From positions 24,606,540 through 24,670,539 of the forward strand of contig NC_133225.1 of the NCBI RefSeq assembly GCF_040436345.1: a stretch of 64,000 bases of DNA, written 5' to 3'. A program made the position numbers and the translations under genes. The notes under the pieces are model-generated. The model ran no database searches, had not been told where the DNA came from, and was given only the letters and a program-made list of their open reading frames with translations. Below, one piece after another: positions 39,066-64,000 of the stretch (its first letter is position 1; each line of letters opens with the position of its first letter). This stretch comes from Pagrus major. Its lineage: Eukaryota > Chordata > Actinopteri > Spariformes > Sparidae.

Positions 39066-39071
39066 GTTTAT
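39066..39071 (-). promoter_or_regulatory. candidate poly(A) signal of kank3
   Basis: A minus-strand AATAAA about 680 nt past the kank3 stop. No nearer AATAAA was seen on that strand, but a variant signal is possible. Confidence 0.3.
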
Positions 39072-39748
39072 TTCAGACTTGAATATATTTATACGTATAT
39101 ATTTATATGAACATACAATGCACAGACAGTTAGTGCAGACTATGAAGGTGAAAAGGTTCACAGGTCAGTTAACCAAGGCAGGACAGAGAGGAAAAACTAG
39201 AGGGCAACACACACTGTTCTGCTGTGTCGTGTCATTTGATGTCCACAGTACACAGCGGGCATGCACATAGAAGTAGTCAAGGTAAAGTGGCCAGGATGTG
39301 CCAATCCAGGGAGCTAATATAGTACATTTTCTGCAGCGTCGACACTTTACTGTAACAGAGTGAAGTATCTTGACACACATTGTTGTGTCAGTGTGTGTGC
39401 TTATGCTGGAAAATAATGGGTGCAGGTTTTCGGACGTGCATCATAAACCACCAGTGTGTGTTGCCCTTTACAGTAAAATATTAGTGGAGTGCAAATAATA
39501 AATGGTAAGGTCTCATCTCCTGTCACAGAAAAAACACACACTGGAGACCTCATACAGACATGCTAGGAGCTCATATTAGTCAAGTATATAACATAACCAC
39601 TTTTATGGAAAAATAATATTCTCATATTAACAATACTTATAAATGCAGGACATATTGCAATATATAAATACATATATATTTAAGTAAATTCCAGTGGAGC
39701 TTTTCACAGCTCAGATCCAGTTATGTTTGCCAAGCAGCCATGATCCTG

Positions 39749-52768
<13,020 letters not shown>

Positions 52769-53113
52769 TTTTCAGGACTTGGACCTTTCAGCACACACGC
52801 AGCTTCAAATCAACACCTGGCTAAAGAAAACATAATGATACGAGTGCATCTGTCAGGACCAAGAGGAAGGAAGAGGATGTCATTTTTAAAACACTGCACT
52901 GTAGTTTGGTGAAAACACCGACACAAGTCCCTCATTTGTTACCTACTGACTGTCAACAAGTGAGTTGATTTTATATCGACAGATTTTTCTATAAGCATCA
53001 AAAGCACACGCTCCAACTCGGACAGCTTTACACATAAAACTTCAAAAACAATATAACTTCTCGACAACCCGAGTGGCTCCTCACTCTCACTTAAAGGGCG
53101 GACATAGATGCTT

Positions 53114-53120
53114 CTTTATA
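53114..53120 (-). promoter_or_regulatory. candidate TATA box of kank3
   Basis: On the minus strand CCCTATAAAGAAGC stands about 350 bases upstream of the kank3 start codon. It would place a start site near 53085-53090. Downstream, TTTTCTTTAG at about 52821 could be an acceptor for a leader exon running into the ATG exon. Confidence 0.35.
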
Positions 53121-54091
53121 GGGGTTGTAAACTTACTACAAAGTGCGGAAACGCCTGAAGACGTTTATGTTGTCTTATGGCTTGTTAGCACGTGTGACAG
53201 TCTGTGACTGAATTCAAAAGAAGGTGAATTCCCGTCTTTCACAGGTTTTGTTACATAGGTCTCCTGTTTTCTTTTACTCTTTAGAGGTGTTGAAGGACGT
53301 TGAGCCTGACATCATGTTTACTTTTGTATTCTGCTCTCAACCTCATTACTCGTGGCTTCTTGAGCTGTCAGGGGATCGAGCTTAGACTTTCTTCACAGTA
53401 ATAGTCATGAGGCACTAAGAATTCATTCCTAAAATTTAAATGTACGCCTGTGTGTTTATATAGAATCTTTTGGCACACGGTGAAGAAAGCAGTCAGGGGA
53501 AACACCTCTGAACAAAGTCAACAACTAAGAGCTGAACAGTGTCCAAAAACCACAAGACAGTTGCTCCATTAACAACAGCATCAAACCATCAACCTCTACT
53601 GAAAAACCACAGGATTCTTCTCACCACAAGACCGCTCAAACTTACTTCACTGGGAAATCCATTACTTCCTTTATTTATTCAGATATTTTGACAAAGAAAC
53701 TTTCAGGGGGCTGACTAAATTGTTAAATATCTAAGTGTTAAAGTAATGACACAGAATCGAAATGGAAAATATTGAACAGTAAAAGGTAATCTTACAGTTT
53801 TTTAAATATACTTTAGGAATCGAGTTGTAAAAGTCTGACAGCAGTCTTGTCTAAAATTTAAGGCTTAGTAGCTATGGCTGATGATACAGTATTAACAACC
53901 TGGTTCTGCATCTGTTTGTTCCAAAGAAGACAGGAAATATAAAACACTTCCTGTGCTTCAGGAAAAGACCTACCAGTCAGCAAGAGTTCCTAACAACACC
54001 TTGAAAACTACAATTTTTTTTTTAAAATGACAGATTAAACTTTGAAAACGGTACACAGATGCTGCGATCTTGTGTTTAAAATGAAGTTTAC

Positions 54092-54166
54092 CTCTCTCAG
54101 CCGCTCAGTGAGCGATTCATGCAGCTGGAGTTCAGGCTGGTTTCCTCCTCCCTGCTCCACACAGCC
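54092..54166 (-). other. candidate noncoding upstream exon of kank3
   Basis: A 75-nt segment with a good acceptor (TCTCTCTTTCAG) and donor (AGAGAG|GTAAAC) on the minus strand. It contains one short upstream open frame (ATG to TGA, 8 codons) and so is probably 5' UTR. It is about 1.3 kb upstream of the coding start and upstream of the TATA candidate, so it would imply a second, distal promoter. Confidence 0.4.
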
Positions 54167-54783
54167 CTGAAAGAGAGACATACAGTAAAGCTTCAGATCT
54201 GTTCTAACAGTCAAAAACACATCACAACCAGCGTTTTCTCTACATCCCTGTAGGATGTGGAAGACTGGAAGGGTGGGTTGAGTTTGGGGCGTCATCCAAA
54301 GAACATTATTCAATAAAAAATATGGAATTTCACATCATTTTGGATCATTATTTTTACTTTACATGTGTAAATAAAGTTGGAAAAGCGAGAGCAGATAATA
54401 AGCAACTCCCAAAAAGCTTAAAGACAAAACCTGCTAAAGAAGTCATTTAGTTAGTTTTGATGCTGTCAACATTGATTTTAAATTAGGCTTCTAAATTTGG
54501 CTGTGGTGTTGCCCAAAATGGCTCGGGTGCTGCGTCAAAGCATAATGACAGAAGAGAAACCACTGACCTTATAATACAGACCGATAACAAGCACAATTGA
54601 TTTAGATATTTCCATAAATGTGACACAGGCTCACTGAATGTTTTCAAAATTAAGATTTGGGACTGACTTGCAAATGCGCTTTACAAATTTCATCAAATCA
54701 CTAAATGAGTCAATATTTTGTGTGAGAATGATATCTGATCCCCGGCCCAGTCGCATGGATAAAATGATGGCTGCTTGCAATGC

Positions 54784-55184
54784 CCTGATACGTTTCATAG
54801 GCTACATACTATATTGACATTTCTATAAAAAGTGTCATATCACGTTCACATTACACGTGTATGAGCTGACTTTCATATCAGGAGGCTGAGGGGGTGGCAG
54901 TGGAGTTACAGGCGGGAAGGCTGCCAGCTGCCGAGTCAGTGACCACAGTTCAAGCTGGTGTTTCAACATTTGTACGTGTGAAACCACATAATATTTTTAA
55001 AGAGACCTCGAGGAAATTTCCAGACGTGTATTTTGGCAACCAAAACAGGTATTTTAAGCCAAAACACTATCCTTTTCTAAGCCTAACTAAGTGGTTTTTG
55101 TGGCCAAACCTAATATAAATAAACGTAAAGTTGCACCATATCCAGGTTTTACACTATTGCCAACATTTATTCTGGCGATTGGGT
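54784..55184 (+). repeat. left copy of a large inverted repeat pair
   Basis: From CTGATACGTTTCATAGG to TCTGGCGATTGGGT this segment matches, on the opposite strand, 57265 down to 56650. Matching blocks include 'tcatatca(gg/ga)', 'gtggcagtg', 'cagttcaag', 'acaggtattttaag' and 'attgccaacatttattctgg'. Confidence 0.65.
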
Positions 55185-56649
55185 GGTTAATCCCTCCAAT
55201 CACATGCTTGCAGAGTCTTTACAAAGCAGCACTGAAGCTGTCCTGGAGGCTCTCGGTGACCCAACAATGTGCATATATTTGTCACAATTCATCACATATG
55301 TGTAGATACCTTACTGAGTGACTCTGTAGTGCCCTCGGGAGTCACTTTATTTGTTACAGAAAGCATCAACCTTTTCAACTGTTTTAGTTATTTTTACACT
55401 GCTGGAATAATCTATTGTAGAAATCTGAGCATTTTTCTTCCTCAAAACTGGAAGGAGAGAAACAGCCCAGAGAAGATGTGCCATCCCATGACAAGAGAAG
55501 TCACGTAACAGAAGGATGTGCAAATATGAAAACATCTTGACAACAGTGGACAACAGGTCACTGAGACGTGGTATGTATCCACCTGCACTGCCACGAGACT
55601 CACCATCACAGGTGTGTGTGTTTACAAAGAAAATTACAGGGGTTGCTGTCTATGTGGGTCACATAAAATTAGTGTGTTTCAGACATAAAAATACTTTGAG
55701 TGCCAATCTCAGTTTCTTCCTTGAAACAAAGAGAAAGATTTGTGCAAGACAAAAACACAGACACACTCTTTGAAATATGAAAATACAGTAATTTGTACCA
55801 CACACACACACAAAACCTCAGGTACCCGCAGTTATTCAATTTGTTTGAAACATACACTCTTGTAACAACACACACAGATGTGTTTTCCAGCTGCCTCGGG
55901 CACATTCCTCACATGCTGTTGCAACACGCAGGCTGTCCTTCTAGCTGACTGACTACTGATAACCTATAAACACACACTCATCATCTGTCAGCTCAGACAG
56001 CAGCAGGCACTTTGTTGTCAGAGTAAAGACCACAATATTCAGACAGAGTTATCACAAATCATATTATGGGTCATTATGGATAACAGATTAATTGAAATAT
56101 GCAATGGAAAGAAAAAAGAGAGACCTTTTAACTGATAACGATGTTTCTGCTCTTCTTATCAGTGACGGCTCTGTTTCTCCTCAGTGTTCCTGTCAACTCA
56201 CAGCAAACATGATGCTGCAGCGTCCGAGCCAATCACACACGAGTTATACAAATGCTAAAGAGGTTGTCAAGGATGTGACCTCACCTCGATGGTTTACTTT
56301 GGTCCAAACCAGAGAGAAGTAGTTTCCTGCATTTTGGGTTTTTGTAAAGAGTTTGTTTAGGATGAAACCAAGCTAACCAGAGCTTATAAACGAGGTCATA
56401 TGACTCAGTGGTGGTTTGTTTATTGGGCAATTTTAGTAACATGTAATTCTGACTGGCTGGAGCGAAAGGAGATTTTAAAATTGAAACAAATCTGGCTTCA
56501 GTTTGTGTAACTGTCTTCTGCAATAGGTAGGATGGATTACATTTAAAAACTCATGTACAGTTTGGCAATGTCATAATTTACCCCTTTCCTTTTTTCTTAC
56601 TAAAAGCTGCATAGTACCGTATCCAAATTTACCCGTGTGGTCTTAATAC

Positions 56650-57265
56650 AACCCAATTGCCAGAATAAATGTTGGCAATGTACATTATTGCAAACCACAG
56701 ATATGCTGACACTTAACATTCTTTATGTTGTGACCACACTGTGCTTATGCTTAAAATACCTGTTTGCGAAAAATCGCATCATGCGACAATCACATGAGTT
56801 GAAAATATTGAACTCATGCAAAATTTTCATGACGCAAAAGCCTATCGGCAAGGCGGCATTATGATGTTGTTATTTCGGCGTCCTTTTGATCCATTTATTG
56901 CAGTCAGATCACAGAGAAATGTCTTCATTTTGGGTTCATAAAGATGTGGTTTGCGGTAATTTTTATTCTTGTTACTCACACAAATAGACGCGATTAAAAA
57001 TGTATAACCCCACGATCAAACTCACGTGAGTTACACAAAGCGAATATTTTCTTCGAGTTTGTTCTGAAGGCAGCATTAGTTTCCTTTAAAACATCAAGTG
57101 GTTTCACTCTTACAAATTTTAAAACGCAGACTTGAACTGCAGTCACTGGCAACCCCTCCACCTCTCAATATGAAAGATCATAAACATGTTATGTGGACGT
57201 GATGTGACAGGTTTTGTAGAAATATCAATATGGCTCGTTGACACGTACAAATGTAAAAGTATCAG
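56650..57265 (-). repeat. right copy of a large inverted repeat pair
   Basis: Reverse-oriented relative of 54784-55184, with about 200 bp of extra sequence in its middle. The two copies are diverged and about 1.5 kb apart. They look like old copies of one fish repeat rather than one element's ends. Confidence 0.65.
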
Positions 57266-58898
57266 TGGTTTGCATCAATACTAAGTGCCAACATTTTTTT
57301 CCGGGCGACTGGGCTGCTGAGTACGGTTCCAATAGAGCTGTGATATGGTTCGTGTCAGTGACAACAAAGTATGTGTCTTAAAAAAAAAACCAAGCACATT
57401 CGTTTCACATTCCCCAGTTTTGATGTGTGACATCATCAAAACTGGCTTAGAAACACAGGACACCATGTTTTCCTCACATCTACACCTATGACTGTATGCA
57501 GGCACTTATTGTAGACACTACGTCATTTATATTTTGACATAGACACCAAATTTAATATTACAAGGAATGCCAAGTACATGTGATGAGATTTTTTACCCAG
57601 ACATGCTGCAGATCATCAGAGCTGTAACACGCATAAAATCAGATCAGAAATTAGGTTTGGGAACAATCATAGTCAGGGACTTTCAGACTAAAGTGAATTT
57701 TTCCTGCCAGAGCTCAGGTAAAATCCTTTGAATCAGCATAAACGTGTTCCAATGAGATCAACACGGTACACAAAGACCCCTTGAACATCTACCAAGCAGT
57801 GAAAGTGAAACCACAATATGGATGAACCAGTTCTAGTTTTAGACCTCTTCCACTGCAGGAAATTAACAAAAAACTTAACATGCTTTCATAGTCGCGGATT
57901 ATGCTTTAGTGTCACTGCTGTCCATTTTCTGTCGTTTCTAAAACAAAATTTCCGCCATGAGGTGGTACTAAATACAAACACAGTATCAAGAAAGCAAAAA
58001 CAGTGGAAACACAAGCCCACAACTAAAACGAAAAGCTTTGAGAAGGTTTTGGGAAGCACTAGGGTCTATTAATATGCAGAGTCTTACCATTTTACACCAA
58101 AATTAGTGTGTATATTCAGGATTTTTTGACTCCACTCCCACTGCCAATAGGTGAGGTTGTCTCTTTTTTCCGGCGAGTCAGCTCGGTGTCATGAATGCGC
58201 CAGAAAACAGTAGAAAGCAGCATGGAGGCCAGTGACAATGTTATGGGGGTCACCCATTTACAACTTTTACTTCAGTCTCTTTTATATTTCAGTGCTGCTT
58301 GAACAGAGATGGACAGACATTTACGTTCGCTTCAACGTGCGACATAGTATCACAGTGGAAAAGGGGCGAAAATTAGCGTGTCTACCTGTATATCATGTTT
58401 CCATCACTGCAAATCAGAACTGGAACCGATAAATAGCTGTGACTACTGAAGAGTGAATGATTCTACCCTTCACCAATGAAGACAAAACCCAGATGATAGT
58501 GGGTATTAATGTTTTTTTTTATTTATAAGGATGAATTATTGGTTTAACAGCACCAGACTGACGGCATTTACACTGTTATCTCCATGAAATAGCATCAGAA
58601 ACTTTTCTAACACTGTTGAAAGACACAATTATCCACTTTAATTTTACTATCTGTCATCCACAGCAGCATAGATGATAAACAATTTTAAAAACACAACCAG
58701 AAAGATGATTGCTGCAAGGACCACCACGGTGGAGGGGACAGCGTTTACGACCAGTAACTTATGAAATGCTAAGATGAATCCAACATGAATTTCTCGTTTA
58801 CTCTATATCTTATTTCTTTTCCCCTCTTTCATTCTTACCTCTTCCTTTCTACTCTTCTTCTCTACCCTCCTCACATGACTCATTTCTCCATTCACCCA

Positions 58899-59250
58899 CC
58901 ACACACACACACACTCTCTCTCTCCCCCTAGCTCCTCTCAAGTGTTGCTGTTTTTCTCTCTGATTTGATGACAGACAGCAAATTACAGAGAAGCTGCATT
59001 CCTTCCCTCTACACCCGAGTCCTGACCAGCTGAGAGCCACGCTGTCGAGTCTCTCTCACACACACACACACACCACTGAGTGACAATGATTATAATGACA
59101 CTCACACAAGCCAAAAACAAAACTGCAAAAATGCCCATAAATGCACACACACACACAACAGAAACAGTGCAAAGTTGCGAAACCTGCATAAACACAAACA
59201 TATGAGAATATGTTCACGAAAACATCCAAAAATACGCACACACACACACT
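58899..59250 (+). repeat. cluster of short CA/TC microsatellites
   Basis: (CA)n followed by (CT)n at about 58901-58925, then (CA)n runs at about 59057-59073, 59143-59157 and 59236-59249. Cysteine- and valine-rich open frames here are products of the repeats. Confidence 0.85.
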
Positions 59251-60119
59251 GAGTCACAGGATCCTGCAGGCAGACAAAGACAATGTTCACCACTACAAAA
59301 CATTGTGGTCGTACCAACTTAATTAAGTAAATCCCTCAAGAGGTTCTATTGTGAAGAGATGAACTTAGTTGTTCCTCAGACCGACTAAACGGCAATCATA
59401 ACTGCAGCAGCTCACTTCCAAAAGTGTAAAATAAAGCCAGAGCTCGAAACAAGATTGAATGAATGCTCGTACAGTACATAACTGAGAAGAAGTTAACAGA
59501 GAAGAGGGAAGTTAACATTTGTAGTTTCCTCATTGTGTTTCAGGAATGCTCTGCATCACACATATATATTGTTTATCGGATAAATGTTTTGTTTATGCCT
59601 CCAAACTTTCCAATAAGTTCAATTGGTGTACTTCCAGCTAATTCATTCATTCCAATTAATTTTTCTGGAGTCTTTTAACTGGTGCACACTAAGGCAGCTG
59701 AACTTGCAAATATGTGAAATTTGTCTGCAGGCATGCAAACAAATCAACAAAAATGGAAAATACAAATTCTTAACATTTCTGAAATGACATTGTACTCACA
59801 AATGTAATTTATGAAATCTGGGAACATGGTAACATCATTACAACAATGTCCAGTGGGGAAAGAGATGCCAGCAGTCAGATGATTAGGTTGTAAACAAGCC
59901 AACAGTTCATCTAAAAGATCTAAATCACAACTGCATATTGGGGCCATTGTGAGTTAAAACCTTGCAAAGTCAAGCAAAAAAACAGACGAACAAAAAAAAA
60001 AAGTTCTGGAGTTTTCTACTTGTACATGTCTCTCTTTCTCTATTTTTTTCTCAGAGCATTACTCCACTAACTAATACTCTGTTGTATAACACAAAAGGAG
60101 CAAACAGACATGTTGGTAA

Positions 60120-60533
60120 GAGAGCTGCACGATAATGGTAAAGATGTTGCCATATTGTGGTTGTCTGCAATACATATTTCACCAGATAGTTTGAAAAGCT
60201 CTGTTTGGAAAGAATTAATCATTCTAGATTGACTGGGGTGATTTTGTAGGAGTTTATGTGATCGACCAACCACAGTAGACCCTGCTTTGTTTAATAAATT
60301 GATCAAGAAGGAGTGTGATTGGTGGTTTGCTAGAACCCAATCAGACTAGATGATGTAATATCAGACTTCTCTCATATCTTAGTCATGTAAAAGGAGAACC
60401 GTGCATGTTTTTCTTTTGCAGCAAGCAGCAAAAAAGTTGTAGCATTGACGTGTTTGAGTTCATTTTTCTTACTTGACATTGCGCATGTGTATACGGCGAC
60501 GTCGATGCTGAAACAAAATATTACACAGCCCTA
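60120..60533. mobile_element. hAT-like MITE, same family as 10544
   Basis: Begins AGAGCTGCACGATAATGG and ends TTACACAGCCCTA. The flanks GTTGGTAA (60112-60119) and GCTGGTAA (60534-60541) match at 7 of 8 positions. Confidence 0.75.
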
Positions 60534-61383
60534 GCTGGTAACACAAGAGACAAACACAGGAAAACTGAGACTACAACAGTCTAGTAAATTTGGAATTTTG
60601 AATCCGTAAACTGCGATGGATGTTTACAGCAAACAGGACAAGTTTGTTTTACCTGTGGCTTTGATTAAAACCTGAATAAACCAGTTAGTTTGTGACTGCT
60701 CATTATTTTTTTCCCCTTTTCCCATTATTGTGTTCGCAGATCTCAACAATTAATGTTGTTGGTACAGTTTTATTATTCCCAAACCTGCTAAAATAAGACC
60801 CAGGATGTAATAAACTGGACTGGAGGGAATCATTTAGGCTTACTGACTGCTTTAGTAATGAGACTAAATAAGCGGCTCACTTCTCATTAAAAACACAGTG
60901 TTCTCTAAGATGTAATGAATTTGATTTGAAACGTTTGGAGCAGATTTAGGAGTAACACACACATGTATCGCTATAAAAATACCTGATTAATACTTCAGTG
61001 ACAACAAAGAGGAAAAACTTGGTATTGGTTCAGTTTTTTGCCCTCTGGTTCTGTAGGAACATGTGACGAGTGGAGAAATACCTCGTTGTCCCAGAGCAGA
61101 GTCATGGACATGGTATTAATGAAGACGAGGACATTGGATTGTCCTGCGTTCAGTCCGCTTCGTGGAAGAGGAAATGTTGTGCTGGTTCGAGGTTCGGGCC
61201 ATGTTTTCAAACAGTGACCTCATCCCCATCGCCACCCTTTTCCCGAGAAGAGTAGCCAGATTGCAAAAAAAGACTGACGGGCAGGGGAGGGGGGGTGAAA
61301 GCCAACATCCTGACATCAACTCACGGACAGAAACTTTTACTCTCCGGCTGCTTTACATGAGAAAAAACCCATTCAGAAATCTG

Positions 61384-61384
<1 letters not shown>

Positions 61385-61427
<43 letters not shown>
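61385..61427 (+). repeat. (CA)n microsatellite
   Basis: About 20 CA units in a row. Confidence 0.95.
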
Positions 61428-61429
<2 letters not shown>

Positions 61430-61849
61430 GAAACAGAGATACAAACACAGGCCTCCACCCCTGATAAACACCACACATAGCCACATGCACACTATGATTA
61501 CTATACTAGTGAGGACATTCACTTACTTCACTTTCAGTCTAATTTTATCCTCCTCTAATAGTTTTATAGATGAAAAAAATAAATAAATTAGATAATTGTG
61601 GTTAAAGGTAAAAATTTGCTCATTCCAGCTTCTCAAATTTTGAGGATTTGCAACTTTTCAGTTTTGAATCACAGTTAAATAAAAATGTGCTGGATTTGAA
61701 CCGCTGTTCAGGCAAGAGACATAAACTAAACTCATCAAATAAAGGAAAAGAAATGTATCAGACTGATCAACAATGAATATAATTGTCATTCGCAGCCATA
61801 AACAATTTACTGATTCTAACAATATTTGATTTCTTTAGTTCAAAAAGAT

Positions 61850-61982
61850 CCAGTTTGTAAGTTTTGAGTCTCATTCCCAACTCGTCGAATACTGACGCTT
61901 TGGGATTGCAGGTTGGGTCGGTCGCCATCCCAAAGCATCAGTATTTGACCAGTTGATCAATCAACTTCAAGTGGACCTTTAA
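61850..61982. mobile_element. hairpin MITE related to 26560-26728
   Basis: AGATCCAGTTTGTAAG at the left and GTGGACCTTTAA at the right are imperfect inverted ends. Inner arms TCCCAACTCGTCGAATACTGA and TCAGTATTTGACCAGTTGA are mirrored around a GGTTGGGTCGGTCG loop. Confidence 0.6.
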
Positions 61983-62627
61983 CTGTAAAGGTCTTTGTTC
62001 CTAACAAACTACATCTCACCTCAAGAGCCATTTATTAGCTGTTCTGGAGATTTTGATCACATTGCATGACCTTCATTTTCAGAAGAATGGCTTCTAAATG
62101 AACCTCAGGTCAAGACCATTTTCTCAACTTGGCAGGGCTGACCCAAATGATTCAAAGCTTCAGAGCTTCTACCTGTGCCATGGTAATCAAAGTCTAAACT
62201 GTAGACTGAATCACAATGTTTGTTTACAATTACGTCTGTGTAGAAAACCCCTGCATCACTCATTCGCTTATATATAATTTAATTGTCTTCTTTAATGATG
62301 CTTTTTCAAAGTGTATAATTCATCTAAAATGCGTGTTTGATGCCATCATAGCTTATTAATTACACAACTTTCATTACATTAGGTTGGGCCACAGACTACA
62401 GAAAATGACAGCAAAGTAGATATCAAAGATGCTAACAAAGCAACACAGTACATAAAATAATCACAGTAGAAACGTCTGAGAGGTCGGACCACCGTGTTTA
62501 CCTCTACATCTTTAAATGTTACAGTTGCGGCTAAAAATGGCAACTGAAATAAACAAGTTTGCTGATTTCACGTCTCCACAATGCTGCGAGTAACTGTTGT
62601 TGTTAACGCAACGTCACTGTGATTCGA

Positions 62628-62745
62628 TCTAGAATGGCACTCAGTAGAGCGCATACCGAGACCCATCCTCCATCCAAGTTTCGTGGAGATCAGTTTAGTA
62701 GATTTTGTGTAATCCTGCTGACAAACCAACAAAGAAATGGACATG
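62628..62745. repeat. second copy of the 42563 dispersed repeat
   Basis: Shares the AGTAGAGCGCATACC block and the segment 'cctgctgacaaaccaacaaag' with the kank3 intron copy, in the same orientation. Confidence 0.55.
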
Positions 62746-63764
62746 GTTTACACATGACATGTAACCAAACAGTTGGTTATACCCATCAAAACTGATGGCA
62801 ACTGTGCAACAGGTGTTGCCATAAAAATCACAATTTTATGATCCATTTCTGTGATGACAAGCATGACAAGTTTCCCAGTTACACTAGGAAAAATGCCCAA
62901 TGTCATAGCCAGCAGGATTTCACTCAATGGAGGCGAAAGTGATGGCTCTACAATCAGTCTGTCATCCCAATGATTGTGCTTCAGAGTGAAACACAGTACA
63001 CATCAGTTTTAGGTGTGTTTTCACTGCAACTTGACGGCATTGCACCCGTTGAAGCTTTAAATATTCAGTCACTGAAGCTTTGACACCCCAAAAGCGTTAT
63101 TCAGGACAGCCCTCACAAGAAGTGTTCAGAAAAAAGGAAACGTGTTAATCTGCGATTTCCTTAACATCTGGGCAAAATCATGTGATGTGATCACAAGCTC
63201 CAGAAGAGCTCCTTCATGGACCTTGAGGTGAGACTGTTGTGTAACTTCTGTTCCCAACGTCAAGCATGAACTTTGAACCTTGACTGATTTGTTGTTTCTG
63301 AAACAGGAAACTGTATCTCAATGTAAACGTCCATTTTTACAGACTTTAACTCCCATCCCAGTTAATCTTAAACCAGCTGCTAATCCTGAACTTAAGCTCT
63401 TGTAGAAACGTGGAGACGATTTCTTTCATGTCTTTATCCTTGTGAGGACATTTTGGCCCAACAGACATAAAAACACAACACACACAGAGGAGGGCCTCTG
63501 CTGCTGGGATAAATCTGCAGTTTCCTGAAGGGAAGCCTACTACTCCCCCAATAAATCCCCCCCATCAACACACACAGACTCAAACACACAACCCCTTCAT
63601 GCCCCTGTGGGAGACCTCCCATTGTCTCCCAGTAGGAACTGTAGGGGGGGGGGGTCCTGCCAGGAAACCCATCAGGCCGTCCTGAAAGCTGCTTCCTGAA
63701 GGCAGCAGGAAAACACCAGAGAGAAGACAAGCAGAAACTGAGAGCTGAACAAATAGAGCCAGTG

Positions 63765-63811
<47 letters not shown>
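63765..63811 (+). repeat. (CA)n microsatellite
   Basis: About 23 CA units, with a run of nine or more G at about 63646 nearby. Confidence 0.95.
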
Positions 63812-63816
<5 letters not shown>

Positions 63817-64000
63817 ACTGCGGCATCCTGCAGCCAACAGCGTCGAGGCTGACATCACATGATGCATCACACTGAGGTTAGATAACATGTTATCAGTTCT
63901 GGCTGAGGACTCAAGTGTTTAAGTGTTTGTGCGTGTTAAAGCTCACACACACAGTAACACTCGGTCACCTCTCGGCCACCAGGCGCCACTTCCCGTCTCC

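Noticed and set aside
58983-59317. Cys/Val-rich minus-strand frames resembling membrane proteins
   Set aside because: They are translations of CA/TG microsatellites.
63434-63888. Frames of 102 and 130 codons with long CVCVCV runs
   Set aside because: Produced by the CA microsatellite at 63765-63811; no known domain in the rest.

Overview
The window looks like nuclear DNA from a bony (teleost) fish. It carries vertebrate genes split by short introns with ordinary GT-AG junctions. Introns and spacers are packed with short inverted-repeat DNA transposons of kinds common in fish, CA/TG microsatellites, and a decayed Tc1-type transposase. No bacterial, viral or CRISPR-like content was seen.

Four protein-coding genes can be rebuilt exon by exon, all on the minus strand. 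From right to left: a KANK-family gene best matching KANK3 (39749-52768, 10 coding exons, 989 aa); a GTP cyclohydrolase I gene of gch1/gch2 type (32705-34668, 6 exons, 228 aa); a class IA PI3-kinase regulatory subunit closest to PIK3R2 (16027-25159, 11 exons, 544 aa); and ifi30, the lysosomal thiol reductase GILT (1579-6759, 7 exons, 256 aa). In every model the exon phases agree and the summed length is a multiple of three, so none shows a break.

Layout: 1-1578, 3' flank of ifi30; 1579-6759, ifi30 with a nearby nested transposon; 7611-8168, a possible divergent promoter with donor sites facing both ways; 8459-9190, a hAT-like fragment and a dead Tc1 transposase; about 9958-16026, an open stretch that may be a long pik3r2 3' UTR; 16027-25159, pik3r2; 25160-32704, upstream spacer with several inverted-repeat elements; 32705-34668, gch; 34669-39748, spacer with TTAA-flanked elements; 39749-54166, kank3 with candidate promoter and 5' exons; 54167-64000, repeat- and microsatellite-rich flank.

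The genes do not form a pathway: KANK acts on talin and the cell cortex, GCH starts pterin and BH4 synthesis, p85-type subunits control PI3K, and GILT reduces disulfides for antigen processing. Their grouping is best read as synteny: human PIK3R2 and IFI30 are neighbours at 19p13.11 and KANK3 lies at 19p13.2. I found no convincing new biological system. The main points of interest are the PIK3R2-like gene without recognisable SH3 or RhoGAP domains, a GC-AG intron in kank3, a set of hAT-like elements whose 8-bp target duplications can be read directly, and a large inverted pair of repeats upstream of kank3.
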